Positions 5,443 through 12,285 of a stretch of 21,988 nucleotides of DNA are shown here, in pieces. Each line of letters begins with the position of its first letter. The stretch's first letter is position 1. A program made the translations under genes and the position numbers. Below the pieces are notes generated by a model, which worked only from the letters and a program-made list of their open reading frames with translations, had not been told where the DNA came from and made no database searches. The DNA is from a virus, in IMG/VR virus record IMGVR_UViG_3300027974_000178, positions 1 through 21,988 of that record; one strand, 5' to 3'.

Positions 5443-7689
5443 CTATACTGTGTCTGGACGGTCAAATACTAACATTTTTGTTGTAAAGAAGTTGTCATAT
5501 GGTTCGCAGTTAATAGAAACCTTGTCTAGTGTCATATATACTGTTTCTATTAGTTCAATATTTTTAAAGTCTCCAAGTTCTGGTGAGAATATTTGATATG
5601 TAGCATCAATATCTACAGCCTTTATAAATCTTGTAACTCCATCTTTTTTAACTAAGACATAGTGAGACTTAGAGAACAAATCTCCTTCAATATAAATAAA
5701 CTCATCTTCTTGTGCAATATTAATAGCAACAATTTCAGTCTCTACAATATTTTCCATATCTAAAGATATATCAGATGATTGCCATGTTGTCCAGTCTGTT
5801 ACATTATCATCAATCTTAAGAGCAAGTAGTTTATCTCCCACCTTTAGTTCTCCTGCTGATTTTTTAGATCCTGGGGCTCCTGCGGTAAGTATGTCAGTCA
5901 AAATACTTATTGAGTTGAAGAAACCAAATGCTCCAAACGTTTCTCCGCCAGAAGGTACAAACGAGAAGGCTCCAAATGCAGTAAATCCTGATGGAGTAAA
6001 GGAAAACGCCGAAGGCGTAAATGAGAATGCACCAAATGCACCGAAGGCGCTAAATGTTGCTGGTGCTGGATTGCATACGCACCGTCCAGCGCAATTAATT
6101 GTTCCAGCACATCCATCTGCTCCAGTACAATCCATATCGGCATTAGCACTACATGGTGCTGCAGTTGGTGCTACAGTAGCCGTTGGTGCAGGAGTTGTTG
6201 TTACGGTTGGTGCGGGAGTCGTTGTTACAGTTGGTGCGGGAGTTGTTGTTGGTGCTGCTGGACAGTCCCAATAATAAGCCAATGTACAAGGATTCTGGTA
6301 AATTGCAACTGGTGTTGAAGAACCATTACACTGTCTATTTTCAATCCCTTGATAAACTAAATTACAATTTGTAGGTGCAGGTGTTGTGGTAACCGTTGGT
6401 GTTGGTGAAGGAGTTGGTGAAGGAGTTGGTGAAGGAGTTGGTGAAGGAGTTGGTGTTGGAGTTGGTGTACATGTTGGAACTGTAGGATATCCAGGGTATC
6501 CAGATGTAGAACAAGATGTTGCATAGTCATTACATAAAGAACCACTTACATCATAACTTGCAGTACCTTGCTCAGTTGATCCATTTTGATACTTTGTTGA
6601 GCAATACCAAGTTGTCCCTGGTGTAGGTGTTGGTGTAACTGTAGGGGTTGGTGTTGCTGAAGGCGTTGGCGTTGGCGTTGTTGTTGGAGTTGGTGTACAA
6701 TTTATGGTTGGATAACCACTTGTGCTTGTTGTTGCATCTGTTAAAATACCAGTCATACAAAAACTTTCAAGGCTATCTAATGCTTGAATTAAGCCAACAT
6801 TACTAGAGCCATGCACTAATACACCATCACAACATCCCGATGCATACCAAGTTGATGGTGCAGGTGTTGGTGTTGGTGTTTGAGTTGGAGCAGGTGTACA
6901 ACTTGGTGTTCCGCTAGTTGGTGTTGATCCACAAACCCATCCAATTGGTGGATAACCATTTGCATTTTCTTGTGCAGCATATGCATCAGCACATGATGAA
7001 GATGTCTGAAATGGTCCATATCCAGTATTTGTTAAATCACAATAACCAAAGTAATTTGTTCCAGCAGTTGTAGTTGGTGTTGGAGTTGTTGTAGGTGTTG
7101 GAGTACAATTAACAGAAGGATAAGAAGTTCCATAAACAACAGTTCTTTGTGTTGGTCCTACTAAACTTTGTGTACAGAAACTATCTAATGCATCAAGTGC
7201 ATTTGCTTCTGATGAAAGACTGCTTCCATGAATTAGTACACCATCACAACATCCTGATGCATACCACCCAGTTATTCCAGTGCTTGTTGGTGTTGGTGTA
7301 ACTGTTGGTGTTGGTGTTGGAGTTGGAGTTGGTGTAACTGTTGGTGTTGGTGTTGGTGTTGGTGTTGGTGTTGTAGTAGATGTAGGAGCAGGAGTAGTTG
7401 TTGGTCCTGGTGTAGAAGTTGGTGCTGGTGTAGAAGTTGGTGCTGGAACATAAGCATAATAAATAAAACTTACATCTGACTCATACTGAACAAGATCTCC
7501 AGCATTAGGAAGTTGAGATGCAATTTTATCACTTAAAGATGCGTTAGATGTATTAGAAGATCCACCATTAATAGGATTTAGTCCTGAACTATAAATTGTA
7601 GCAATTGCTTGGGCTGTTGTTAGGTTAGAAAGATTTGGTACTGTTACCATTCCTTTTGATGATGACCATAGACCAAATGAGTTTAACAT
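5443..7689 (-). CDS. Modular fibre/adhesin: PASTA-like, Pro/Thr stalks, Cys modules, Hint-like C-terminus
   Basis: 748 residues. Order: a PASTA-like domain (14-80; TVPNLSNLTTAQAIATIYSS); Pro/Thr stalks at about 82-138, 196-209, 264-279, 332-359, 407-440 and 480-511; cysteine-rich modules between them. Two modules are near-copies starting WYASGCCDGVL (142 and 281). Residues 546-592 are an aromatic low-complexity run (AFGAFSFTPS). Residues 594-748 resemble a Hint (hedgehog/intein) domain: GELKVGDKLLAL (613-624), SHYVLVKKDG (675-684) and a closing strand NCEPYDNFFTTKMLVFD. The possible nucleophile is Ser595 rather than Cys, and the terminal HN of inteins is absent, so self-cleavage rather than splicing would be expected, if active at all. 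PASTA domains bind peptidoglycan or muropeptides. Probably an extended host-contact fibre. It lies just upstream of the hydroxylase and glycosyltransferase genes, and its Pro/Thr stalks are the best candidate substrate. Confidence 0.75.
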   Translation of the reverse strand: MLNSFGLWSSSKGMVTVPNLSNLTTAQAIATIYSSGLNPINGGSSNTSNASLSDKIASQLPNAGDLVQYESDVSFIYYAYVPAPTSTPAPTSTPGPTTTPAPTSTTTPTPTPTPTPTVTPTPTPTPTPTVTPTPTSTGITGWYASGCCDGVLIHGSSLSSEANALDALDSFCTQSLVGPTQRTVVYGTSYPSVNCTPTPTTTPTPTTTAGTNYFGYCDLTNTGYGPFQTSSSCADAYAAQENANGYPPIGWVCGSTPTSGTPSCTPAPTQTPTPTPAPSTWYASGCCDGVLVHGSSNVGLIQALDSLESFCMTGILTDATTSTSGYPTINCTPTPTTTPTPTPSATPTPTVTPTPTPGTTWYCSTKYQNGSTEQGTASYDVSGSLCNDYATSCSTSGYPGYPTVPTCTPTPTPTPSPTPSPTPSPTPSPTPTVTTTPAPTNCNLVYQGIENRQCNGSSTPVAIYQNPCTLAYYWDCPAAPTTTPAPTVTTTPAPTVTTTPAPTATVAPTAAPCSANADMDCTGADGCAGTINCAGRCVCNPAPATFSAFGAFGAFSFTPSAFSFTPSGFTAFGAFSFVPSGGETFGAFGFFNSISILTDILTAGAPGSKKSAGELKVGDKLLALKIDDNVTDWTTWQSSDISLDMENIVETEIVAINIAQEDEFIYIEGDLFSKSHYVLVKKDGVTRFIKAVDIDATYQIFSPELGDFKNIELIETVYMTLDKVSINCEPYDNFFTTKMLVFDRPDTV
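6401..6460. repeat. 12-bp tandem repeat in stalk coding region
   Basis: Four exact head-to-tail copies of GTTGGTGAAGGA (plus-strand reading) and one variant copy. On the coding strand they give Ser-Pro-Thr-Pro repeats. Copy number could change by slippage and alter stalk length in frame. Confidence 0.9.
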
Positions 7690-7695
7690 TTTGAA

Positions 7696-8328
7696 CTACG
7701 CCTTCAAATCGCCAATAAGAATCCAAGTATTTGTATCGTCTTTAAGAAGTACCGCACCAGAATATTGACTTGCTATTCTTTTGTTTCCATTCTTACTATT
7801 TATTGTTACGCCAACTGTTGCTCCAGCAATTGTAACTTCTCCAGAGCCGTTTCTAATAATTTCAATTTTTTGTCCAACTACAAAAGGAACAGAACTATTT
7901 AGTGGAACTGTAATTATCTTGTCTGTTGCTGCAGTTACTCTAATTGTTTTACCTGCATCTAAAAGTGCAACTGTGTAGTTGTCTGTTTTAGAAAGAATGT
8001 GTGCGGAATCATTATATTCTCTCCATGCACCATTATAATAATATTGAATTTCATTTACAACATTTCCAGTTGAATCTTGTCTAACAAAAGCAACTACTCC
8101 ATTTGCTGGAGATGTAATTGCAGCATCTCTTGCTGCTGGATTAAGAAAATTATTAATTCCTGCTTTTGCATTTACAACACTATCAAAAGAAACAGTAGAG
8201 GCAAATGTGTGTGCCCCATTCCAATCAAAGTTAGCAGCAGTATTTGTTGAACCTGCTACTGGATACCAAGTATCGCTTCCTTGATCATATATATAAGCAA
8301 TTTTTCCAATTGAACTAGTTGTTGTCAT
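7696..8328 (-). CDS. Tail fibre-like structural protein
   Basis: 210 residues starting MTTTSSIGKIAYIYDQGSDT and continuing with WYPVAG. The middle (FVRQDSTGNVVNEIQYYYNG, then AWREY) and the C-terminal beta-rich part (VGQKIEIIRNGSGEVTIAGA and GAVLLKDDTNTWILIGDLKA) resemble the shaft and tip modules of short tail fibres. The ending is very common in phage structural proteins ('xxWxLxGDLxA'). It overlaps the preceding 38-codon gene by 14 nt and is followed 6 nt later by the stalk gene, so all belong to the unit starting at 8868. Structural role inferred. Confidence 0.75.
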   Translation of the reverse strand: MTTTSSIGKIAYIYDQGSDTWYPVAGSTNTAANFDWNGAHTFASTVSFDSVVNAKAGINNFLNPAARDAAITSPANGVVAFVRQDSTGNVVNEIQYYYNGAWREYNDSAHILSKTDNYTVALLDAGKTIRVTAATDKIITVPLNSSVPFVVGQKIEIIRNGSGEVTIAGATVGVTINSKNGNKRIASQYSGAVLLKDDTNTWILIGDLKA

Positions 8329-8431
8329 CTGATCTTAGCCCCAATGCTCTTAATTCTGCTTCAGTTAATCCAAGAGCAACCAACTTTGCAATTCCAATTT
8401 CTTTTAATTCTTGTTCTGATGTTTTAGCCAT
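8315..8431 (-). CDS. 38-residue helical tail-region peptide
   Basis: Short gene begun by the A of the TAATG that ends the upstream gene (8433-8429) and overlapping the next start by 14 nt. The peptide runs MAKTSEQELKEIGIAKLVAL and then GLTEAELRALGL before a short polar end. The Glu/Leu/Ala pattern predicts one amphipathic helix, and 'LGLTEAELRALGL' recalls helical segments seen in phage tail proteins. Conserved start-stop coupling on both sides argues it is translated. Function unknown. Confidence 0.6.
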   Translation of the reverse strand: MAKTSEQELKEIGIAKLVALGLTEAELRALGLRSDDNN

Positions 8432-8868
8432 TATGCACCGATCTCTTTCCACTCAGTACCGCTATAAACATACATAGTAAGTGGTGATGAAGATGAATCA
8501 ACCCAAAGCATTCCAACCGTTAAATCTGTTGTTGGAGCAGTTGAAGCATAACTTGCTGCAGCAGGTGTTGCCTCAGAAATTGCTGTTGAATTTGAGTCTA
8601 CCCAAATAAAACCTTCTAGTGGGGCAGATGGCTTTGTTGAACTATACTCTGCACCAGTTCCAAGTTCTTCTTGATCTGTTACTCTGTCAGATAGAGCCTT
8701 AAGATGTCCTGCAACAGAGTTTGCTGGAATAAGTGATACATCTGTATTTGTTGGATCATAAGTTGAAGATCCGTAGTGAAAAAGTTTAAGCGCTGCCTGA
8801 ATATCTGCTGGATCATCGTATCCAGGAACTTTAGTTGGGTAGAGTGCCCCTATATTTTCTGCAGCCAT
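8431..8868 (-). CDS. Tail-region structural protein
   Basis: 145 residues. It opens MAAENIGALYPTKVPGYDDP and continues ADIQAALKLFHYGS, an arrangement typical of small fibre-attachment proteins in aquatic phages. Two similar strands occur, APLEGFIWVDSNST and LTVGMLWVDSSSS, suggesting internal duplication of a small beta motif. It ends MYVYSGTEWKEIGA, a common fibre-tip style ending. It heads a unit with the 38-codon gene, the 7696-8328 fibre and the stalk gene. It starts seven nt after a TGGTATAAT box. Confidence 0.75.
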   Translation of the reverse strand: MAAENIGALYPTKVPGYDDPADIQAALKLFHYGSSTYDPTNTDVSLIPANSVAGHLKALSDRVTDQEELGTGAEYSSTKPSAPLEGFIWVDSNSTAISEATPAAASYASTAPTTDLTVGMLWVDSSSSPLTMYVYSGTEWKEIGA

Positions 8869-8875
8869 ACATAAG

Positions 8876-8884
8876 ATTATACCA
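8876..8884 (-). promoter_or_regulatory. Extended -10 box TGGTATAAT upstream of 8868 gene
   Basis: Seven nt separate the -10 from the ATG. The upstream gene's stop codon TAA (8879-8877) is inside the TATAAT box itself. Confidence 0.7.
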
Positions 8885-9455
8885 CAGAAATAGACATATG
8901 AACGGTATAAGTATTATCTGGAAGTGGTGCCCAATTAGTACCGTCAAATTGTATTGCTGTTAAAGTAATTGGCAATGTGTTTGACAGTGTTACTTCTCCC
9001 ACCCCAATAGACACAGAAACAGGTCCAGTTGTATTAATTACACTTGCCTGAATATTAAAACTAGCAGCAGTTACTACGCCAATTCTATCTGATGGAACAA
9101 TGTCAATAAGATTAATAGCAAATTCAGCAATACCGTCAGTAAATGACTTGCTTGCATAATTCTTATTAAAAAGGTTGGGGATTAATCTAAACAATCTCTT
9201 CCAAGTAAGGGTTCCGTCTTGTGATATATATTGGTACATATAAAGGTATTCATCACTTTGTGGTCCAACATTAATTACCATGTCATTTAACTGATACCCG
9301 CTTGGAAGCAGATTAGGAAAATCATTTGGACTATCAGAAAGATTATAGATATAACTTCCACGAGATCCTGCTGGACCAAAATCAACTTCAACATTTACTG
9401 TTGATGGTCCACCAAAAACTGTTAAATCTTCTGAGGAAACAACTATCTCTGCCAC
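8877..9455 (-). CDS. Virion-region protein with C-terminal beta domain
   Basis: 192 residues from a GTG start that overlaps the previous stop by one base (TAGTG at 9457-9453). An early stretch EVDFGPAGSRGSYIYNLSDS looks like a fibre-collar motif. Residues from about 125 to the end are beta-rich (VSVSIGVGEVTLSNTLPITL; YTVHMSISVV). The ending resembles the last strand of the collagen-like protein at 9837-10571 (LNSVYVSVV), so the two may share a C-terminal fold. I cannot name the family. Virion role is inferred from position. Confidence 0.7.
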   Translation of the reverse strand: MAEIVVSSEDLTVFGGPSTVNVEVDFGPAGSRGSYIYNLSDSPNDFPNLLPSGYQLNDMVINVGPQSDEYLYMYQYISQDGTLTWKRLFRLIPNLFNKNYASKSFTDGIAEFAINLIDIVPSDRIGVVTAASFNIQASVINTTGPVSVSIGVGEVTLSNTLPITLTAIQFDGTNWAPLPDNTYTVHMSISVV

Positions 9456-9829
9456 TAGATTGCTCCAGTGACATCTTCAGTAACTGATATTGTTCCAGTA
9501 AGGAGCGTGTGAATTACTGGAGTTGTTCCTGGCTTTGTAACCTGAACATCGTATACATATGTCAATGACGAACTTAGATTTCTTCCAGTTCCTGGAATTA
9601 TTGTACACGTAATATAAAATGGTCCGTCAACGCCGTCTTGCTTAATTTCTGCCAATGCCTCTATTTGTCCAGATACGCCAGATGAACCACGTGATGGTGC
9701 AATTGTAAAAGCAGCACTTCCATAATCTGTTAAATCAAAATATGCTCCGCTAGAAATTTTTGGGAAAATGTTAAACTCAAAGGTATCACCCTTGTAGTAA
9801 TTAAAATTATATGTGCCTGGAAATGCCAT
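9455..9829 (-). CDS. Small Ig-like/beta-sandwich tail protein, paralogue 2 of 3
   Basis: 124 residues starting MAFPGTYNFNYYKGDTFEFN. It shares the plan of the 2091-2501 and 10678-11058 proteins: KGDTFEFNI near the start, YDVQVTKPG in the last third, and the ending LLTGTISVTEDVTGAI, nearly the same as GTISVIGDITGSL of the third copy. A leaderless -10 box lies 6 nt before the ATG. Likely an all-beta accessory domain of the tail; no catalytic motif is visible. Confidence 0.75.
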   Translation of the reverse strand: MAFPGTYNFNYYKGDTFEFNIFPKISSGAYFDLTDYGSAAFTIAPSRGSSGVSGQIEALAEIKQDGVDGPFYITCTIIPGTGRNLSSSLTYVYDVQVTKPGTTPVIHTLLTGTISVTEDVTGAI

Positions 9830-9835
9830 AGAATT

Positions 9836-9844
9836 ATTATACCA
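9836..9844 (-). promoter_or_regulatory. Extended -10 box TGGTATAAT, leaderless start of 9829 gene
   Basis: TGGTATAAT, 6 nt, ATG. The TAA stop of the upstream collagen-like gene (9839-9837) is embedded in the box. Confidence 0.75.
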
Positions 9845-10571
9845 CGCTGACGTATACAGAATTAAGGATTACTGATGCATCATAGTCTGTTCTGAGTTGA
9901 GGGACTGCTCCATTGCCCCACATTTTTTGGTTTTCAATAAAAATCTGCTGAGTAAAGGATATGTTATAAACATGTTGATATTTGAAAGACCCAATTAATG
10001 ATGCAACCTCTTGTTCATGGCTTGGGAAAAAAGTTCTTAGCCAAACCTCTGTATTTGTATTAAATGTTGTTAGTTCAAAGTTATAAGTTATAAAGACTTG
10101 CGCTCCCACATTTAATCCTTTAAAATTTAACATCTTTGAATGTGAATTCCAAAAACTTACACAGTCACTTGGTAAAAACTCTTCATTAGATTCACCAGAA
10201 ACCATTTGTAAGTTTACCCAACCATCGATTCCTTTTGTGGCTCCAAGTCTTATATCTGATGGAGAACCATTAAAATATGATGCCCAACCTGCTTGCTGTC
10301 CTGAAGAAGATAGAGAACTTTTACCATCTTTACCGTTTGGACCTTGAATTCCTTTTGGTCCTGTTTTTCCTTCTGGTCCTTGAGGTCCTTCTTTACCATC
10401 TTTTCCATCTTTACCATCTCTTCCTGCGGGACCTTGTGGACCTTGGGGCCCAGGGACTGGAAGGAAAGAAAGAGTATTTTCTTGATAAGGAGATGACTGA
10501 CTCTGTTCTACTTGTGCAGCATAAGAAGATTTTTTTGCATTAGGAAAGTCCATAGATTTAGAAGCAGCCAT
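9837..10571 (-). CDS. Collagen-like repeat fibre protein
   Basis: 244 residues. Residues 41-85 are 15 uninterrupted Gly-X-Y triplets (GPQGPQGPAGRDGKDGKDGK and onward), which should form a collagen-like trimeric triple helix. An N-terminal segment (1-40) ends in PVPG, and the C-terminal 150 residues are a beta-rich domain with a WNSHSKMLNF stretch. All prolines in the repeat are in the X position after Gly; none is in the Y position favoured by animal collagen prolyl hydroxylases. Charged KD/RD/KE pairs, a known way to stabilise bacterial and phage collagen helices, replace them. Probably a trimeric fibre shaft with a C-terminal knob. It starts 6 nt after a TGAGATAAT box. Confidence 0.85.
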   Translation of the reverse strand: MAASKSMDFPNAKKSSYAAQVEQSQSSPYQENTLSFLPVPGPQGPQGPAGRDGKDGKDGKEGPQGPEGKTGPKGIQGPNGKDGKSSLSSSGQQAGWASYFNGSPSDIRLGATKGIDGWVNLQMVSGESNEEFLPSDCVSFWNSHSKMLNFKGLNVGAQVFITYNFELTTFNTNTEVWLRTFFPSHEQEVASLIGSFKYQHVYNISFTQQIFIENQKMWGNGAVPQLRTDYDASVILNSVYVSVV

Positions 10572-10577
10572 AAGGAC

Positions 10578-10586
10578 ATTATCTCA
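10578..10586 (-). promoter_or_regulatory. Extended -10 box TGAGATAAT, leaderless start of collagen-like gene
   Basis: TGA-GATAAT, 6 nt, ATG on the minus strand. It is a variant of the TGGTATAAT boxes used by the other virion units, with the same spacing. Confidence 0.6.
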
Positions 10587-10591
10587 CTGTA

Positions 10592-10678
10592 TTATTTGTT
10601 TACTTTAAAGACTTTGTTTTTAATTCTAATTACTGGTGGCAACTCAGGTCTTGGAGTTGTTACTTTAACTACCGCCAT
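10592..10678 (-). CDS. 28-residue basic peptide, coupled to upstream gene
   Basis: Begins within TAATG (10680-10676) at the stop of the upstream paralogue gene and reads MAVVKVTTPRPELPPVIRIK then NKVFKVNK. It is basic and proline-containing, with no cysteine or membrane segment. The start-stop overlap, matching those of neighbouring real genes, is the main support. Unknown function. Confidence 0.5.
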   Translation of the reverse strand: MAVVKVTTPRPELPPVIRIKNKVFKVNK

Positions 10679-11058
10679 TATAGGCTACCTGTAATATCTC
10701 CGATTACAGAGATAGTTCCAATCAAAGGTGTCCATACGGTATCTGAATCAATAGTTACTTGCAGATCAAAAGTTAATTCTGTTACAACTGATTTAAAACC
10801 AGTTCCCCAATTAGCGGTCAAGGAAGCGGGAGCCATAATATCTACATATCCAACTCCTGGGGTAATTTCCAGGGAGTCAAGGAAGTCAGACTGAGGATCA
10901 TAAGATGTAGCCTCATATGTCCAATCAGAGGTATCAAAATATGTTATTTCATCATCCTGTAAAAATTCAACTCTAAGCGGAGAGGTATCTCCTCTAACAA
11001 TATTCCATTTAATACGAGCAGGGTCTGCTCCAAATATCTCAGGTGAACAAAGATTCAT
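10678..11058 (-). CDS. Small Ig-like/beta-sandwich tail protein, paralogue 3 of 3
   Basis: 126 residues from the ATG at 11058. The frame is open 20 codons further to 11118, but that extension runs through a terminator hairpin and the -10 box, so the internal ATG is preferred. It contains WNIVRGDTSPLRVEFLQDDE, then FDLQVTIDSDTVWTPLIG and the ending GTISVIGDITGSL. The RGDT, DLQV and GxISVxxDITG landmarks match the two other copies in order and spacing. Likely a small tail accessory beta domain. Confidence 0.75.
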   Translation of the reverse strand: MNLCSPEIFGADPARIKWNIVRGDTSPLRVEFLQDDEITYFDTSDWTYEATSYDPQSDFLDSLEITPGVGYVDIMAPASLTANWGTGFKSVVTELTFDLQVTIDSDTVWTPLIGTISVIGDITGSL

Positions 11059-11067
11059 AATACCTAG

Positions 11068-11076
11068 ATTATACCA
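11068..11076 (-). promoter_or_regulatory. Extended -10 box TGGTATAAT upstream of 11058 gene
   Basis: TGGTATAAT with 9 nt to the ATG, immediately after a strong minus-strand terminator. This is the first promoter of the left virion gene block. Confidence 0.7.
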
Positions 11077-11078
11077 TG

Positions 11079-11133
11079 AAAAAAGACTAGTACTCAGGCT
11101 GGTGGGTATGAGAGACAAACCAGAGTACTAGTC
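11079..11133 (-). terminator. Strong hairpin terminator insulating the virion block
   Basis: Perfect 11-bp arms GACTAGTACTC and GAGTACTAGTC (plus-strand 11085-11095 and 11123-11133) with a 27-nt loop. On the minus strand the stem is followed by TTTTTTC. It would stop minus-strand readthrough from the holin-like unit (12552) just before the 11058 promoter. Confidence 0.75.
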
Positions 11134-11343
11134 AAATAAAAGTATATCATATCAGTACAATTTGGACATTGATATTTAAAGTTATCAAATTGTTATTGTC
11201 TATTATGTCCGTTTTGTCTATTATGTAATAACTCATCAGAAAAGGGATAGTGTATACTAAATATATATAAGAAGAAAGAACTATCTTTAAGTTAAGTTTT
11301 TAGTATATCTTATATATTATATATAGTATATAGAAAGAATAAA
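11134..11343 (+). promoter_or_regulatory. AT-rich leader/regulatory region of SGNH gene
   Basis: No gene is seen. It holds a 13-bp direct repeat TTGTCTATTATGT (11196-11208 and 11214-11226, 18-bp period) spanning a copy of ATGTCCGTTTTGT (11205-11217), which recurs at 19532 and 20540. A possible -10 TATACT is at 11253-11258 without a good -35. From about 11250 to 11333 the sequence is nearly all A/T with two TATATA-rich tracts that could pair imperfectly. Confidence 0.45.
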
Positions 11344-12243
11344 ATGAATCAATTTTACGACAAATACTTTTCTGGAAACTTAATAGGTGCAACTCGTGGT
11401 GGATTCAATAAACGTGGGGAAGCAATAGAAAGCAATACAACGTATGATGGTGTATGTCCAGATTGTGATCATTATGGTGATTGTGCTATTGTAAGAAAAG
11501 GTAATATTTATCCAGATCCCTTAATAACTTACAAGATAAATAACTACGGATATAGGTCTGATGATATCACAAAAGAAGATGCACTAAATAATTTTATATT
11601 TTCTGGATGCTCAAATACTTTTGGAATAGGCGTTCCAATTGAATCTATTTGGGCCCATCAAATTAATGAAGAACTTGGTGGAGAAAAATTTATAAATCTT
11701 GGAATGAATAGCGGGTCTCATAAAACAATAGTTTTTGATATATTTAGATACATTAAAAATTTTGGAAAACCTAAAGGTGTCTTTGTTCTTTTTCCAAACA
11801 TGGAGCGACATATAGGATTTAGCAAAGATAAAGATAAGAATATTTTTATACTAGTTTATAGAAATCCTAGAGGCAGAGAAGATATGCAAAAATGCCTAGA
11901 TGCAATACCAGAAGATGTTGCATGGTTTGAGTTCTATCATACTGTTATGATGCTTGAAGATTATTTGGAACAACTTGATATTCCTTTGGTTTGGGCTACT
12001 TGGGATGAAAAACTTAATAAAAAAATACTAGGAACAAAAGGTTTTAGAAATTATGTAAATACTGAAAACTTTGATATATTTGATAGAACAAAGGCTCTTG
12101 GAAAACCAGATAAATTTAAAAATAGGTATTGGGAAATAGCAAGAGACCTTTCTCATATGGGAACAAAATCACATATGTTTTACTATCAATTATTAATTGA
12201 TGAATGGAGGAATAAATATGAGAAGAATAATCAATCGAGTTAG
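11344..12243 (+). CDS. SGNH/GDSL-like hydrolase
   Basis: 299 residues. Landmarks of the SGNH family occur in order: FIFSGCSNTFGIGV with the likely nucleophile Ser90, INLGMNSGS (117-125) as the N-x-G block, and DLSH (268-271) giving the Asp and His of the triad. The N-terminal 60 residues carry three cysteines (C38-x2-C41-x5-C47) in CPDCDHYGDC, possibly a metal site. Family members remove acetyl or other acyl groups from sugars or lipids. No signal peptide or membrane segment is seen. It stands alone on the plus strand between virion genes and the holin-like gene. It may de-acylate a host surface glycan or edit a phage glycan; both are inference. Confidence 0.75.
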   Translation: MNQFYDKYFSGNLIGATRGGFNKRGEAIESNTTYDGVCPDCDHYGDCAIVRKGNIYPDPLITYKINNYGYRSDDITKEDALNNFIFSGCSNTFGIGVPIESIWAHQINEELGGEKFINLGMNSGSHKTIVFDIFRYIKNFGKPKGVFVLFPNMERHIGFSKDKDKNIFILVYRNPRGREDMQKCLDAIPEDVAWFEFYHTVMMLEDYLEQLDIPLVWATWDEKLNKKILGTKGFRNYVNTENFDIFDRTKALGKPDKFKNRYWEIARDLSHMGTKSHMFYYQLLIDEWRNKYEKNNQSS

Positions 12244-12285
12244 GTTTTATTTTTTTAAAAAGAAGAATAAAAATAGAGATTATAT

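Noticed and set aside
5891-6374. Plus-strand open frames rich in Val/Ala/Gly opposite the stalk gene
   Set aside because: They are antisense shadows of the Thr-Pro and Phe/Gly repeats, with no ribosome site or promoter.
6380-7450. Regularly spaced repeats that could suggest a CRISPR array
   Set aside because: They are coding repeats of a low-complexity protein; no constant repeat with unique spacers.
10277-10694. Plus-strand frames opposite the collagen-like gene
   Set aside because: Shadows of the Gly-X-Y repeat; Leu/Tyr/His composition is what its complement would give.
11059-11118. Longer start for the 11058 gene at 11118
   Set aside because: The extension runs through a terminator hairpin and a -10 box; the internal ATG fits the leaderless pattern.
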